From the NCBI GenBank assembly GCA_024400935.1, contig JAKSLZ010000004.1, forward strand, positions 1 through 64,000: DNA of 64,000 bases, in the 5' to 3' direction. A program made the translations under genes and the position numbers. Positions within the stretch are counted from its first letter, which is position 1. Every line of letters begins with the position of its first letter. The stretch comes from Muribaculaceae bacterium (GTDB lineage: Bacteria > Bacteroidota > Bacteroidia > Bacteroidales > Muribaculaceae). The notes beneath the pieces are model-generated. The model ran no database searches, was not told the DNA's origin, and worked only from the letters and a program-made list of their open reading frames with translations. Shown here piece after piece: positions 50,766 to 58,950 of this stretch.

Positions 50766-52286
50766 ATGAGTTACAATGACATTTTAAAAGAAAACACACA
50801 GGTGCTGAACCATGAAGGCGCCGAGGCGTTCAGGATGAGCCCCGAGATGGAGCTGTATGCCGCAGTTTGCACCATGGCACTGCAACCCAAGTTTTACGAG
50901 AGCACAAATGAGCAGGTGGAGCGCATCGCCGCCTTGATCAGGAAGGTGAAGCCCGAGTTTGTTGCACGGCTTGCCGTGTATGCCCGCAGGGAGATGAACC
51001 TGCGCAGCATTCCCTTGCTGCTCGCCGTTGAACTGGCAAGAGTGCATAGTGGCGACAACCTTGTGGCACGCACTATCGAGAAGGTCGTCATGCGTGCCGA
51101 CGAAATCATGGAGTTGCTGATGTGCTACCAGTGGCGCAATCCCCAACAGGGTATCAAGAAGCTTGCAAAGCTGTCGCATCAGGTCCAGAGCGGACTGCAG
51201 CGCGCGTTCAACAAGTTTGACGAGTACCAGTTTGCCAAGTATGACCGCGACAACCTGGAGGTAAAACTGCGCGACGCACTGTTCCTGGTGCATCCCAAGG
51301 CTAAGGACGAATCCCAGCAGGAGCTGTTTAACAAGATTGCAGACAAAGCGCTGAGCGTTCCTTACACCTGGGAGACCGAATTGTCGGCACTCGGACTGGA
51401 AAAATTCGAGAACAACGAAGCGAAAAAAGCTGCATTCGGCAATAAATGGACCGAACTCATCACCAGCGGCAAGTTAGGGTACATGGCACTGCTGCGCAAC
51501 CTCAGGAACATTCTTGAGACCGGCGTTGACGACAACACCGTAAAACAAGTAGCCAAGCGCATTGCCAACGTCCTCGAGGTAAAGAAGGCCAAGCAATTCC
51601 CCTTCCGCTACTTGTCGGCCTACAAGGAACTGAAAAAAGTGGTATCAACTAACACATCGCTCATGCTCAGCGCCCTTGAAGATGCGGCAGTGGCCAGTGC
51701 GGCAGGCATTCCCGGCTTCGGCAATGAATCTCGGGTAATGATTGCGTGCGATATGAGCGGCTCTATGCAATGTCCTTTAAGCGGTAACAGCAAGGTGCAG
51801 TACTACGAGGTGGGAAACATGCTTGCCATGCTGCTGCAATCGAGGTGCGAGAAGGTTGTTTCGGGAATCTTTGCCGATGATTGGAAGGTGGTAAACCTCC
51901 CTCAAAACAATGTGCTGAGCAACACCTACGCCATCGGCAAGAGGATAGGCGAAGTGGGCTACGGGACATATGGCGGCAAGCCACTTGAATGGATCATTAA
52001 GGAGAAAATTGTCGTGGACAAGGTGATGTTCTTTACCGACTTTGAGTTCTGGGGAGAAGACCATTTCGGCAAGTACTTTTCCGGCTTATGGAACGAGTAC
52101 AAGAAGATTTCGCCCAACGCTCATTTGTACCTCTTCGACCTTGCCGGTTATGGGCATACTCCCATCAAGACACCCCAGGAGGATGTCACCCTCGTCGCAG
52201 GGTGGAGCGACCGCGTCTTTGAAATGCTTGATTCCATCGAAAACGGATCAAGCGTCATCGAGGAAATCAACGCGATAGAGTTGTAA
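50766..52286 (+). CDS. rsr: Ro60/TROVE-domain RNA-binding protein (Rsr)
   Basis: 506 residues. Residues about 15-320 form the HEAT-like TROVE ring (MYAAVCTMAL-type helices such as ELYAAVCTMALQPKFYEST, IKKLAKLSHQVQSGLQRAFNKFDEYQ). The C-terminal part is a vWA-like domain with the MIDAS motif DMSGSM near residue 329 and FFTDFEFWG later. Ro60 orthologues bind Y RNAs on the ring's outer face and misfolded RNA ends in the ring hole. It is preceded by five Y-RNA-like elements and followed by one. The start at 50766 fits the family. Confidence 0.95.
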   Translation: MSYNDILKENTQVLNHEGAEAFRMSPEMELYAAVCTMALQPKFYESTNEQVERIAALIRKVKPEFVARLAVYARREMNLRSIPLLLAVELARVHSGDNLVARTIEKVVMRADEIMELLMCYQWRNPQQGIKKLAKLSHQVQSGLQRAFNKFDEYQFAKYDRDNLEVKLRDALFLVHPKAKDESQQELFNKIADKALSVPYTWETELSALGLEKFENNEAKKAAFGNKWTELITSGKLGYMALLRNLRNILETGVDDNTVKQVAKRIANVLEVKKAKQFPFRYLSAYKELKKVVSTNTSLMLSALEDAAVASAAGIPGFGNESRVMIACDMSGSMQCPLSGNSKVQYYEVGNMLAMLLQSRCEKVVSGIFADDWKVVNLPQNNVLSNTYAIGKRIGEVGYGTYGGKPLEWIIKEKIVVDKVMFFTDFEFWGEDHFGKYFSGLWNEYKKISPNAHLYLFDLAGYGHTPIKTPQEDVTLVAGWSDRVFEMLDSIENGSSVIEEINAIEL

Positions 52287-52289
52287 AAC

Positions 52290-52398
52290 ACAAGCGGGCT
52301 GCCGTAGCAGGGAGATACTTCAATAGCTAATCTTTAAGCACAGAATTCATAACTCTGGGACCGAAACTCCCCGCGCCTGTTGCGCCCGCTTGTTTTTA
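52290..52398 (+). ncRNA. Y-RNA-like element 6 with in-order tRNA-like insert
   Basis: Perfect 10-bp end stem ACAAGCGGGC (52290-52299) with GCCCGCTTGT (52384-52393), followed by TTTTTAT as terminator. TGCCGTA (52300-52306) faces GCCTGTTGC (52375-52383). The second stem is GCAGGGAG/CTCCCCGC (one mismatch). The insert reads like a degenerate tRNA in normal order: AGCTAATCTTTAAGC (D-arm-like), CAGAA-TTCATAA-CTCTG (anticodon-arm-like with CAT) and GGGA-CCGAAAC-TCCC (T-arm-like). It lies 4 bases after rsr. Confidence 0.8.
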
Positions 52399-52492
52399 TA
52401 ATCACGCCAAAACAATAGCGGAAAGTTTGTTTTGCAAGGCTTGCAAATGAAAAAAAATTGCTGCTACGCAAAAAGAGTTCGTTGTTTTGTTG

Positions 52493-52827
52493 TAACTTTG
52501 CACCCGGAAACCGAAAATAGCACATTTGATTTGTTTGTCTTTTAGTCTGAAAAAGCAAACCTCAAGAGAATCCTATTCAACTGGAATGAAACAGTTTAGT
52601 TACATAACATCACCATCATTTGTTCAGGGCCGCGAGCGCTTTGAGCAAAGTTGTTATGTATATGCTACCTATTGTGCACGACCCTGCACATCCGGCACAG
52701 GATTCCCACGTCACACGCGATATAGTTGTTTCTACCCGGCTACATATTAAGCCCACACGAGAAACTCAATAGACAACAATGATAGTTGGAGAATCCTGAC
52801 CGAGGAAATTCCGACTATCATTTTTTT
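52493..52827 (+). promoter_or_regulatory. Leader with terminator before the short WYL-type regulator
   Basis: A -7 box TAACTTTG (52493-52500) starts a leader that ends in a terminator hairpin, GATAGTTGGA (52781-52790) with TCCGACTATC (52810-52819), followed by ATTTTTTT. The next start codon is 27 bases later. A 54-residue ORF at 52586-52750 (Cys- and Tyr-rich, no known family) lies inside. The layout fits attenuation, or a separate small RNA. Confidence 0.5.
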
Positions 52828-52853
52828 ATGCACTTAATGAAAAAGAAACAGCT

Positions 52854-53267
52854 ATGCCAGCCAATAAGAATGCCTTGATAAGGTACAAAACAATAGATAA
52901 CTGCTTGAGAAACCGATTCAGGAGATGGACCCTTGACGACCTCGTCGAGGCTTGCTCTGATGCCCTGTACGACATGGAGGGCATCAAGAAGGGCATATCT
53001 GCCCGCACGGTGCAGAACGACCTGCAGATCATGAGGTCTGACAAACTGGGCTACTTTGCCCCCATCGAGGTTTACGACAGGATATACTACCGCTATGCCG
53101 ACCCTGATTACTCAATCACGCAGAACCCGCTGTCGGCCGATGACTCGGAGTTGATCAGAAAGGCAATAGCCCTGCTTAAAGACCGAGAAAACCCCGACCG
53201 AGACGAGACCGCAAGAGTGCTCGCCCAGGTCCAGAACAGGCTCAACGCCATCCTCAACTTTGTGTAA
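52854..53267 (+). CDS. WYL-less paralogue of the RNA-repair regulator
   Basis: 137 residues. The first 90 residues match the N-terminal winged-helix domain of the regulator at 43777-44817 with about 17 differences (MPANKNALIRYKTIDNCLRN is identical). The WYL and C-terminal domains are absent; a short helical tail (ARVLAQVQNRLNAILNFV) ends the protein. It would bind the same DNA without the ligand-sensing part, so it may act as a constitutive or competing regulator. It follows rsr and element 6. Confidence 0.8.
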   Translation: MPANKNALIRYKTIDNCLRNRFRRWTLDDLVEACSDALYDMEGIKKGISARTVQNDLQIMRSDKLGYFAPIEVYDRIYYRYADPDYSITQNPLSADDSELIRKAIALLKDRENPDRDETARVLAQVQNRLNAILNFV

Positions 53268-53316
53268 AATCAGACAAAAGGGACGATTCTTTTTATCCGG
53301 TTTTCCGGTAATTGCG

Positions 53317-53696
53317 AATCTGCGGTCTTTCTTGGTCGACGTTTTATTGTAGAGAAACTGTAAACCGCAGATTATTACAGATTTATTTTTTTTCTTTGGG
53401 AATTATGTTCAAATTGAACAGATTGTTTGTGCTCCATTGCTGACGTCAGTGTCAGCAAGCACAGCCAATCTGCTTAATCTGGAATAAATTCCCTTTTCTG
53501 TTTAATCTGCGGTTTTTCTTGGTTGACGCTTTGTTGCGGGGAAGCTGTAAACCACAGATTATTACAGATTTAATTTCTTTTTTGGGAATTATGTTCAAAT
53601 TGAACAGATTGTTTGTGCTACATCGCAGACGTCAGCAAGTACAGCCAATCTGCTTAATCTGGAATAAATTCCCTTTTTCTGTTTAATCTGCGGTCT
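53317..53696. repeat. Tandem 187/181-bp repeat
   Basis: Two full units begin at 53317 and 53504 with AATCTGCGGT and a third is cut off at 53685. Each unit contains inverted sub-repeats (CCGCAGATTA versus TAATCTGCGG, GGGAATTA versus TAAATTCCC). No gene is present in 53268-53838. It belongs to a repeat type often seen between Bacteroidales genes. Confidence 0.85.
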
Positions 53697-53788
53697 AAAT
53701 GCCTCTCGGGGTAACTTGTAGAAAAAATGCAAGAGAAGGCCACAACCCTAAGGTTATTATATATCTGTGTACCAAATACATACAACAA

Positions 53789-53827
53789 AACACCATCAGA
53801 AGGAACCGTTCCCTTTGATGGCGTTTT
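53789..53827 (-). terminator. REP-like hairpin, probable terminator of the tRNA operon
   Basis: AACACCATCA pairs with TGATGGCGTT around AGAAGGAACCG-type spacer; the sequence is related to the REPs at 41241 and 42222. On the minus strand it follows tRNA-Cys and is followed by TTTTGTTG. Confidence 0.6.
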
Positions 53828-53838
53828 TGGTGGTGTTG

Positions 53839-53912
53839 AGTGAGGAACCAGATTCGAACTGGTGAATAACGGTTTTGCAGACCGTCCCCTTAGGCCACTC
53901 GGGCATCCTCAC
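53839..53912 (-). tRNA. tRNA-Cys (GCA)
   Basis: Minus strand: acceptor GTGAGGA/TCCTCAC, D-arm with GAGTGGCCTAAGG, anticodon loop CTGCAAA (GCA at 53876-53878 on the plus strand as TGC), T-arm ACCAG-TTCGAAT-CTGGT. No encoded CCA. Last gene of a four-tRNA cluster. Confidence 0.9.
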
Positions 53913-53919
53913 GTTGTTG

Positions 53920-53993
53920 TCGGGATAGCCTGACTCGAACAGGCGGCCTCTGCATCCCAAATGCAGCATTCTTACCCACTGAACTACATCCCG
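53920..53993 (-). tRNA. tRNA-Pro (TGG)
   Basis: Minus strand: acceptor CGGGATG/TATCCCG with discriminator A, anticodon stem-loop TGCAT-TTGGGAT-GC type with anticodon TGG (CCA at 53957-53959 on the plus strand), T-arm with TTCGAGT. Seven bases upstream of tRNA-Cys. Confidence 0.9.
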
Positions 53994-54010
53994 AAATTAA
54001 TTTGCAAGCG

Positions 54011-54092
54011 TCGGAGTGGGAGGACTCGAACCTCCGAAGTCGAATGACGGCTGATTTACAGTCAGCTCTCGTTGCCGCTGGAGAACACTCCG
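54011..54092 (-). tRNA. tRNA-Tyr (GTA)
   Basis: Minus strand: acceptor CGGAGTG/CACTCCG, anticodon arm CTGAC-TGTAAAT-CAG type with anticodon GTA (plus-strand TAC at 54057-54059), long variable arm, T-arm GGAGG-TTCGAGT-CCTCC. Confidence 0.9.
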
Positions 54093-54099
54093 TGATTGT

Positions 54100-54188
54100 G
54101 CGGAAGCAGAAGGATTCGAACCTTCGAGGCCACGGGTGGCCTGGCACCTTAGCAGAGTGCTGGTTTTAGCCGCTCACCCATGCTTCCG
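54100..54188 (-). tRNA. tRNA-Ser (GCT)
   Basis: Minus strand: acceptor CGGAAGC/GCTTCCG, anticodon loop CTGCTAA with anticodon GCT (plus-strand AGC at 54151-54153), long variable arm (GGCCACCCGTGGCC), T-arm GAAGG-TTCGAAT-CCTTC. First gene of the cluster. Confidence 0.9.
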
Positions 54189-54323
54189 TTGGTTTGACGG
54201 TGCAAAGGTATAACGGCCGAACGAAGTCTTTTTTCGTTGCAAGGGAAAAATGCCGAAACAGTCATTTTTAGGGCAAAAAATCACTAAAAACTGCCTCGGC
54301 CGAAACAAAAGAACACCCTGGGA

Positions 54324-55730
54324 TTAGCTGATGATGAAAATGGCGCCCACGAGTGATGTGACGAGAGCGATGGCATAGACGGCATAGGCAGAGAGCAGCG
54401 GGCGGCGCAGGGTGTTGTCAGTGCGAATGAGTGCAATCACATAGACCGCAATGGCCACAAACAGCGGCTGGAAGGGCAGGGTGTAGCGGCTCACCGAGCC
54501 CGCGCAGATGTAGGCAATGCCCACATAGCAGATGACGGGCCACCATGCCACGAGTCCCAGGCTGTGCTTGCGCCGCCACGAGAGCATGAGGTAATAGATG
54601 ACCATGAGGCCAGCGCACAGATACCAACCAATGCGTACTCGCGGCATGACCGATGTCCATGCGCTCGACTCGGCACCCCATGGGAACGGGATGATGGCCA
54701 TGGTGCCACAGGTGAAAGGCAGGTAAAGTGCACGCTTCCACATGGGTAGGGTGAAGTAACCGTCCATCCATCCGTAATACATGCTCTGGTAATTATCGCC
54801 TTTGAATGCAAGTGTCATGATTTCGCCCCCGGTAACATTATAGACCTGCTGCTCTACACTGTAAGTAGTGGAAAAATACATGCCCAAGTACCATGTGATG
54901 CCGGTAATAGCCACCAGTGCCAGCAGTGAACGCCAGCGGGTGCGCCAGCAGGACAGCCCCAACAGAATAACACCGAAAGCGGCAAAGTTGATATACTTGG
55001 CCCTCACTAGTGCAAGCACTACACATGCCACGGCATACATGGCCACGGCGGCTATCGCCTTGCGATGCGCGGTGTCGCTGTCCTGCAGCCACACCAGTGC
55101 CATGGCGATCATTGTGAGTGACACATAGTTGAGAGCCTCCTTCTGTATCACAAATCCTTGCGACATGAAGTAACCGTGCAGTCCCAGCAACGCCATGGTG
55201 ATGGCGGCTGTGGCAGATGGGGTTATGCCCTTGATGCGGCGAGTGAAGGTGACTGCCAGGCTTGCCGCCATGATGACGGATGTGGCTGTGAGCATTAGGT
55301 TCATTGCCACTGGCCACACGATGCTCACCCCCAGCACCCGCCACAGTGCCAGCATGGCCATCGGGAAGCCGAAGAAGGTGATGAGCGGTTCGTCACAGCG
55401 TCCGTCATAGTGGTGCAGCGCCCACTTGTAGTATCCGCCGGCATCGCAATCGAGGATGGGCATCTCGAGCGTCGCCCCTTGTTGCAGTGTGGTGGCGTAG
55501 ATATAGTTGACCGCGCTTGCCACAAGCACCAGCGCCACCACAGCAAATGCCACGCAGCATGTCGGTGACCACCACGAGCAGCATCGCCTTGCCACAGCCA
55601 GGGGCACAGCGCATGCCACAGCCATAGCCGCCACGATGCTAAGCCCGTCGGCAATGCCGAAGGTGCTCACAGTGATGGCTGCAATTACAATCGCAACGAG
55701 CGACAATGCTATGTAGCAGTAACGGAACAT
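54324..55730 (-). CDS. Polytopic membrane protein, GT-C glycosyltransferase-like
   Basis: 468 residues with about eleven membrane segments. After the first segments there is an extracytoplasmic loop containing ILDCDAGGYYKWALHHYDGR, in the place where GT-C enzymes keep their catalytic acidic residues. No named family can be assigned with certainty. It could transfer sugars from lipid carriers to surface glycans or proteins. It stands alone, downstream (on its strand) of nothing closer than the lipoprotein at 55916. Confidence 0.65.
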   Translation of the reverse strand: MFRYCYIALSLVAIVIAAITVSTFGIADGLSIVAAMAVACAVPLAVARRCCSWWSPTCCVAFAVVALVLVASAVNYIYATTLQQGATLEMPILDCDAGGYYKWALHHYDGRCDEPLITFFGFPMAMLALWRVLGVSIVWPVAMNLMLTATSVIMAASLAVTFTRRIKGITPSATAAITMALLGLHGYFMSQGFVIQKEALNYVSLTMIAMALVWLQDSDTAHRKAIAAVAMYAVACVVLALVRAKYINFAAFGVILLGLSCWRTRWRSLLALVAITGITWYLGMYFSTTYSVEQQVYNVTGGEIMTLAFKGDNYQSMYYGWMDGYFTLPMWKRALYLPFTCGTMAIIPFPWGAESSAWTSVMPRVRIGWYLCAGLMVIYYLMLSWRRKHSLGLVAWWPVICYVGIAYICAGSVSRYTLPFQPLFVAIAVYVIALIRTDNTLRRPLLSAYAVYAIALVTSLVGAIFIIS

Positions 55731-55915
55731 TTTCCTTTTTTTAACGAAAACTAAAATGCTGGTTTTATTTTAACGATAACTAAAATGCTAGCGCATTTTC
55801 ACGAAAACGAAAACTTGCTACTTGGGGTGTTGGGTGTCGGTAGGCACCGCCTACCGAGACTTGACGCCTCCCCATTAACCTTTTAACCCATTAAACTCTT
55901 AAACCTTTACAAAAA

Positions 55916-56359
55916 TCACTTCCCCCATTTCTTGAGGTGGTAGCGGTAGGTGTGGCCGTTGGTGGATTTGAGTTCGAGCAGGGCTTCCTTGCTGGTGAGG
56001 TTCTCTACGGTGAAGTGGTTGACGGCGTCCTTGGCCGTGTCGATGCCATAGAGGTGTACCCACACGAGTTTATCGTCGGGGAAGGTGACGTCGATGTTGG
56101 TGCCGTTGTCCTGCCAATGGCCCACGGTCTGCATCTCGGTGTGCAGTTCGTCGGTGTAACGCAGCTGGAACACTGTGCTCTGGAACTGGAAGAATGCGCC
56201 GCCCATGTAACCGTCTATGGGGCTGCCATCCATGTCGACTTGCTCCACGTGCCATGTGCCGAACCACAGGCCTATGTCGCCGTTGTTGTGTGTGCACGAT
56301 GTCATTGCGAGCATCGATGCAACCATTATCACGAGTGTATAGATAGTCTTTTTCATCAT
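55916..56359 (-). CDS. Lipocalin-like lipoprotein
   Basis: 147 residues from ATGATG at 56359, with lipobox AMTSC. The mature part (GLWFGTWHVEQVDMDGSPIDG, VGHWQDNGTNIDVTF, LTSKEALLELKSTNGHTYRY) resembles the small lipocalin-like DUF4923/DUF5004-type lipoproteins of Bacteroidales. The start shares one base with the stop of the Wzi-like gene (TAATG), so they are translationally coupled. A longer in-frame ORF to 56605 is a shadow of the Wzi-like gene. Confidence 0.75.
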   Translation of the reverse strand: MMKKTIYTLVIMVASMLAMTSCTHNNGDIGLWFGTWHVEQVDMDGSPIDGYMGGAFFQFQSTVFQLRYTDELHTEMQTVGHWQDNGTNIDVTFPDDKLVWVHLYGIDTAKDAVNHFTVENLTSKEALLELKSTNGHTYRYHLKKWGK

Positions 56360-57978
56360 TATTTCTTGCCAAAAGTGAAGTTGCCGTGATATATTACTGA
56401 GACTTGTGCACCCACGTTGTTGCCGGTGAGAGTGCCGTGGTCCATTGCCAGGCGCAGGTTGGCAGAGAGCCCCTGCAGTTTGGTGCCGTCGGGGGCACGC
56501 CACTGGCACTCGGCCATGAGCGAAGTGGCTGAGACGGGCTCTATGCGGGGCACGAAGGGAGTTCCCCATGACTTGCGATGCGATGCCATGACGCGATATT
56601 GCCAAAATCCAAACTGGTCAATGTTGCCATACGCACCCACGTGGAAGCCACGCACCATGTTGTCGGCAAAGCGGGTGTAGCCGTCAAGGTTGTAGATGGG
56701 GCCTTGTACCATGGGCGAACCTATGCTCATGCCCAGGTGGTGATAGCCGTTGAAGGCATAGTTGTTATAGTAGTCATCGGCACCAGTAGCTTCCTGGGTG
56801 AGAGGTGTGCCCTCGTGGTCGCCGGGAGCATAGTGGATGGGGCCGCTCTGGTTGGTAAAGTCGAGGTACTCGACAACGATGCCCCTGATGTGTGAGCCCC
56901 AAGCCGAATTGCAGTACTCGATGCCATAGAGGCCGTCAAAGCCGTTGAGCTTGCCTATGCCCGAGCCATCTTCCCAAGGCGACTCCCAGTAGAAGCGCAC
57001 TTTGTTGTGCAGGTCGATATTCACATCGAGCGCTGCGTCCCATGAACCGATGTGGTTGCCCTCGTAGTAGTTGTTGTCGCCCGCGCTGCCGCCACTGCTG
57101 GGGATGAGCGCCTTGAAGAACGCTTCGGCGTCGGCCTTCTGCTTGATAGTCTCAGTCACCTTGCCGTTCTCGCGCATGACGCGTGTGCCGCCAAACTGGC
57201 ACGCAGCCTGCATACCCACGGTGAAGGCAACGCGCTTATTGGGGTTAGTGCGCAGGTACAGGTTCTTGTAGTTCATCCAGTAGCCTGTGGTGGTGAAGTG
57301 GTTATACAGGTTGTCGTGGTTGTTGATCCAGTTCTTGTCCATTGCCTTGTAGTAGCCCACCTCGCCTTTGATTTGCAGCCATCTGTGAGTCAAGGGAATA
57401 TTCTGGAAGTTGACAAGTCCCGCCCTCAGTCCAGGCATGGGTCTTGCGTTGCCACTGTTAGTGATGTCACCGCTGCTCAACTTGTTGCTCACAATGACTG
57501 AATTGCGAGGAAATGATTGTCCCACTGTTGCATACACACCGCGGTACTTACCGATGACATAGGCCTGCTGCACCCATGCGCGTGCCGGGTGCTGGGGGTT
57601 GTTGTTTTGCAGTCCTAAACCATCGACCCACGTTGCATAGTCGGCGCTCGAGCTCCATCCGGCCACGAGAGCCAGCCCAGCGCCCCAAGACAAGCGCCGG
57701 CGGGTGTCGATCTTGCGATAAACGTTGCCATATGCCAGTGTGGAGTTGGCCTGTGTGAACATGCCTGCATGGTTAGCCATGATGTAGTGCGGAGCAAAGT
57801 CTCCGCTACCGGCATTGACTACAGCACCCACCTCGTAGTGTATTGCCGACGGGTCGATTTTTTCGACACCAAAGTTGGGCACCTTGTGCTCCAATTCATT
57901 CTGCACCATCGTCGAGTCTTGCGCCGCGGTAGTGAGCGCGGTGGCAGCAAGTAAGATGATTATCAGTGATTTCTTCAT
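56359..57978 (-). CDS. Capsule assembly Wzi family outer-membrane protein
   Basis: 539 residues, signal peptide ending LTTAAQ. Outer-membrane barrel strands run through the protein (RLSWGAGLALVAGW, VYATVGQSFPRNSV, RFYWESPWEDGSGIG, EYLDFTNQSGPIH). These fit the Wzi/TIGR-type capsule-assembly family, which in other bacteria helps attach capsule to the cell. It is followed by a coupled lipoprotein and lies 3 bases after glsB, so the three plus glsA may be one transcript. Confidence 0.8.
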   Translation of the reverse strand: MKKSLIIILLAATALTTAAQDSTMVQNELEHKVPNFGVEKIDPSAIHYEVGAVVNAGSGDFAPHYIMANHAGMFTQANSTLAYGNVYRKIDTRRRLSWGAGLALVAGWSSSADYATWVDGLGLQNNNPQHPARAWVQQAYVIGKYRGVYATVGQSFPRNSVIVSNKLSSGDITNSGNARPMPGLRAGLVNFQNIPLTHRWLQIKGEVGYYKAMDKNWINNHDNLYNHFTTTGYWMNYKNLYLRTNPNKRVAFTVGMQAACQFGGTRVMRENGKVTETIKQKADAEAFFKALIPSSGGSAGDNNYYEGNHIGSWDAALDVNIDLHNKVRFYWESPWEDGSGIGKLNGFDGLYGIEYCNSAWGSHIRGIVVEYLDFTNQSGPIHYAPGDHEGTPLTQEATGADDYYNNYAFNGYHHLGMSIGSPMVQGPIYNLDGYTRFADNMVRGFHVGAYGNIDQFGFWQYRVMASHRKSWGTPFVPRIEPVSATSLMAECQWRAPDGTKLQGLSANLRLAMDHGTLTGNNVGAQVSVIYHGNFTFGKK

Positions 57979-57981
57979 ATC

Positions 57982-58950
57982 CTATAGTTTCAGTTTATAT
58001 GCTAAATAACGTTTCAGGTAGTGCAGGCTCTGCTTGAACGAGTCGATGTGGCGGCTCTTCTTGCTCTCGGCAATCTCGTCAATCTTGATGAAGATGCCGG
58101 TCTCCTCCACCTTGCCAAACTCGTGGTTGATGGCTGTGCCAAAGACGCGCATCGTGGGCGACAGCGCCATGTAGGCATTGACAAGCGGCGGGATGTTGAT
58201 GCCGTGGTTGCGCACGAAGGCGTTGAGTGTCTTATAGTCGGCCTTGAAGTCTCCGCCCCCAAAGAAGCCGTCGCCTCCGGGAGCCACACCTTCCAGAGGC
58301 TCAATGGGAGTGACCAGTTGGTCGCGGTCAGGGAAATAGAGGCGCAGGAACTCCAGCAAGCGGTCGCGGCACTCGCGGTCATAGCTGGGATACATGGTCA
58401 TTTTGCCGAAGAAGTACTTGATGTCGGGGTGGATGACGCTGAGCGCTCCCAGTCCGTCCCACAGGTTGTCCAGGGCATACAGTGCCTTGTTGCCGGCACG
58501 CGTCGACTGATACTCAAGGCTCACAAACGAGCGTCCCAGCTCGATGGTGCAGGGCAGATACTCGTCGACAAACTGCTGTGAAAAATCAAACATGTGCCCC
58601 ATGGCTATGCGCAGCCTGCCGTTAGCGTCACGCTCCATGTCGGTGCCCAGGATGTAGCGATAAGCACCCACGATGTTGCGCCTGTCGGGGTTCCACACCA
58701 GCAGTTGTTGGCAGGGATTCTCCATGGTGTCAAACTCGTCGATGTCACACCCCTTGCCGGTGCCACCACCGCCGGCACGAAATGCCAGCTCACGCAGGCG
58801 CCCAATCTCGCGCATGGTGTTGGGGGCGTTGTGCGCGTCGACGACATAGATGCGGTTGCCCGCCTTGTTAGTCTCGCGCAGCAGGCGATCCTCGGTGAGT
58901 TCGGCCTCGATGAGGCTAGGGTTTACGGCATCAATAACTGGTTCAATCAT
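57982..58950 (-). CDS. glsB: GNAT-type N-acyltransferase for glycine/ornithine lipids
   Basis: 322 residues. The GNAT/OlsB-like domain shows as REIGRLRELAFRAGGGGTG, LVWNPDRRNIVGAYRYILG and CTIELGRSFVSLEYQ; a C-terminal 120-residue extension (HGINIPPLVNAYMALSPTMRVFGTA) is typical of the Bacteroides GlsB form. GlsB attaches a 3-hydroxy fatty acid to the amino group of glycine, the first step of glycine-lipid synthesis. It overlaps the downstream-acting partner gene glsA by four bases. Confidence 0.85.
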   Translation of the reverse strand: MIEPVIDAVNPSLIEAELTEDRLLRETNKAGNRIYVVDAHNAPNTMREIGRLRELAFRAGGGGTGKGCDIDEFDTMENPCQQLLVWNPDRRNIVGAYRYILGTDMERDANGRLRIAMGHMFDFSQQFVDEYLPCTIELGRSFVSLEYQSTRAGNKALYALDNLWDGLGALSVIHPDIKYFFGKMTMYPSYDRECRDRLLEFLRLYFPDRDQLVTPIEPLEGVAPGGDGFFGGGDFKADYKTLNAFVRNHGINIPPLVNAYMALSPTMRVFGTAINHEFGKVEETGIFIKIDEIAESKKSRHIDSFKQSLHYLKRYLAYKLKL

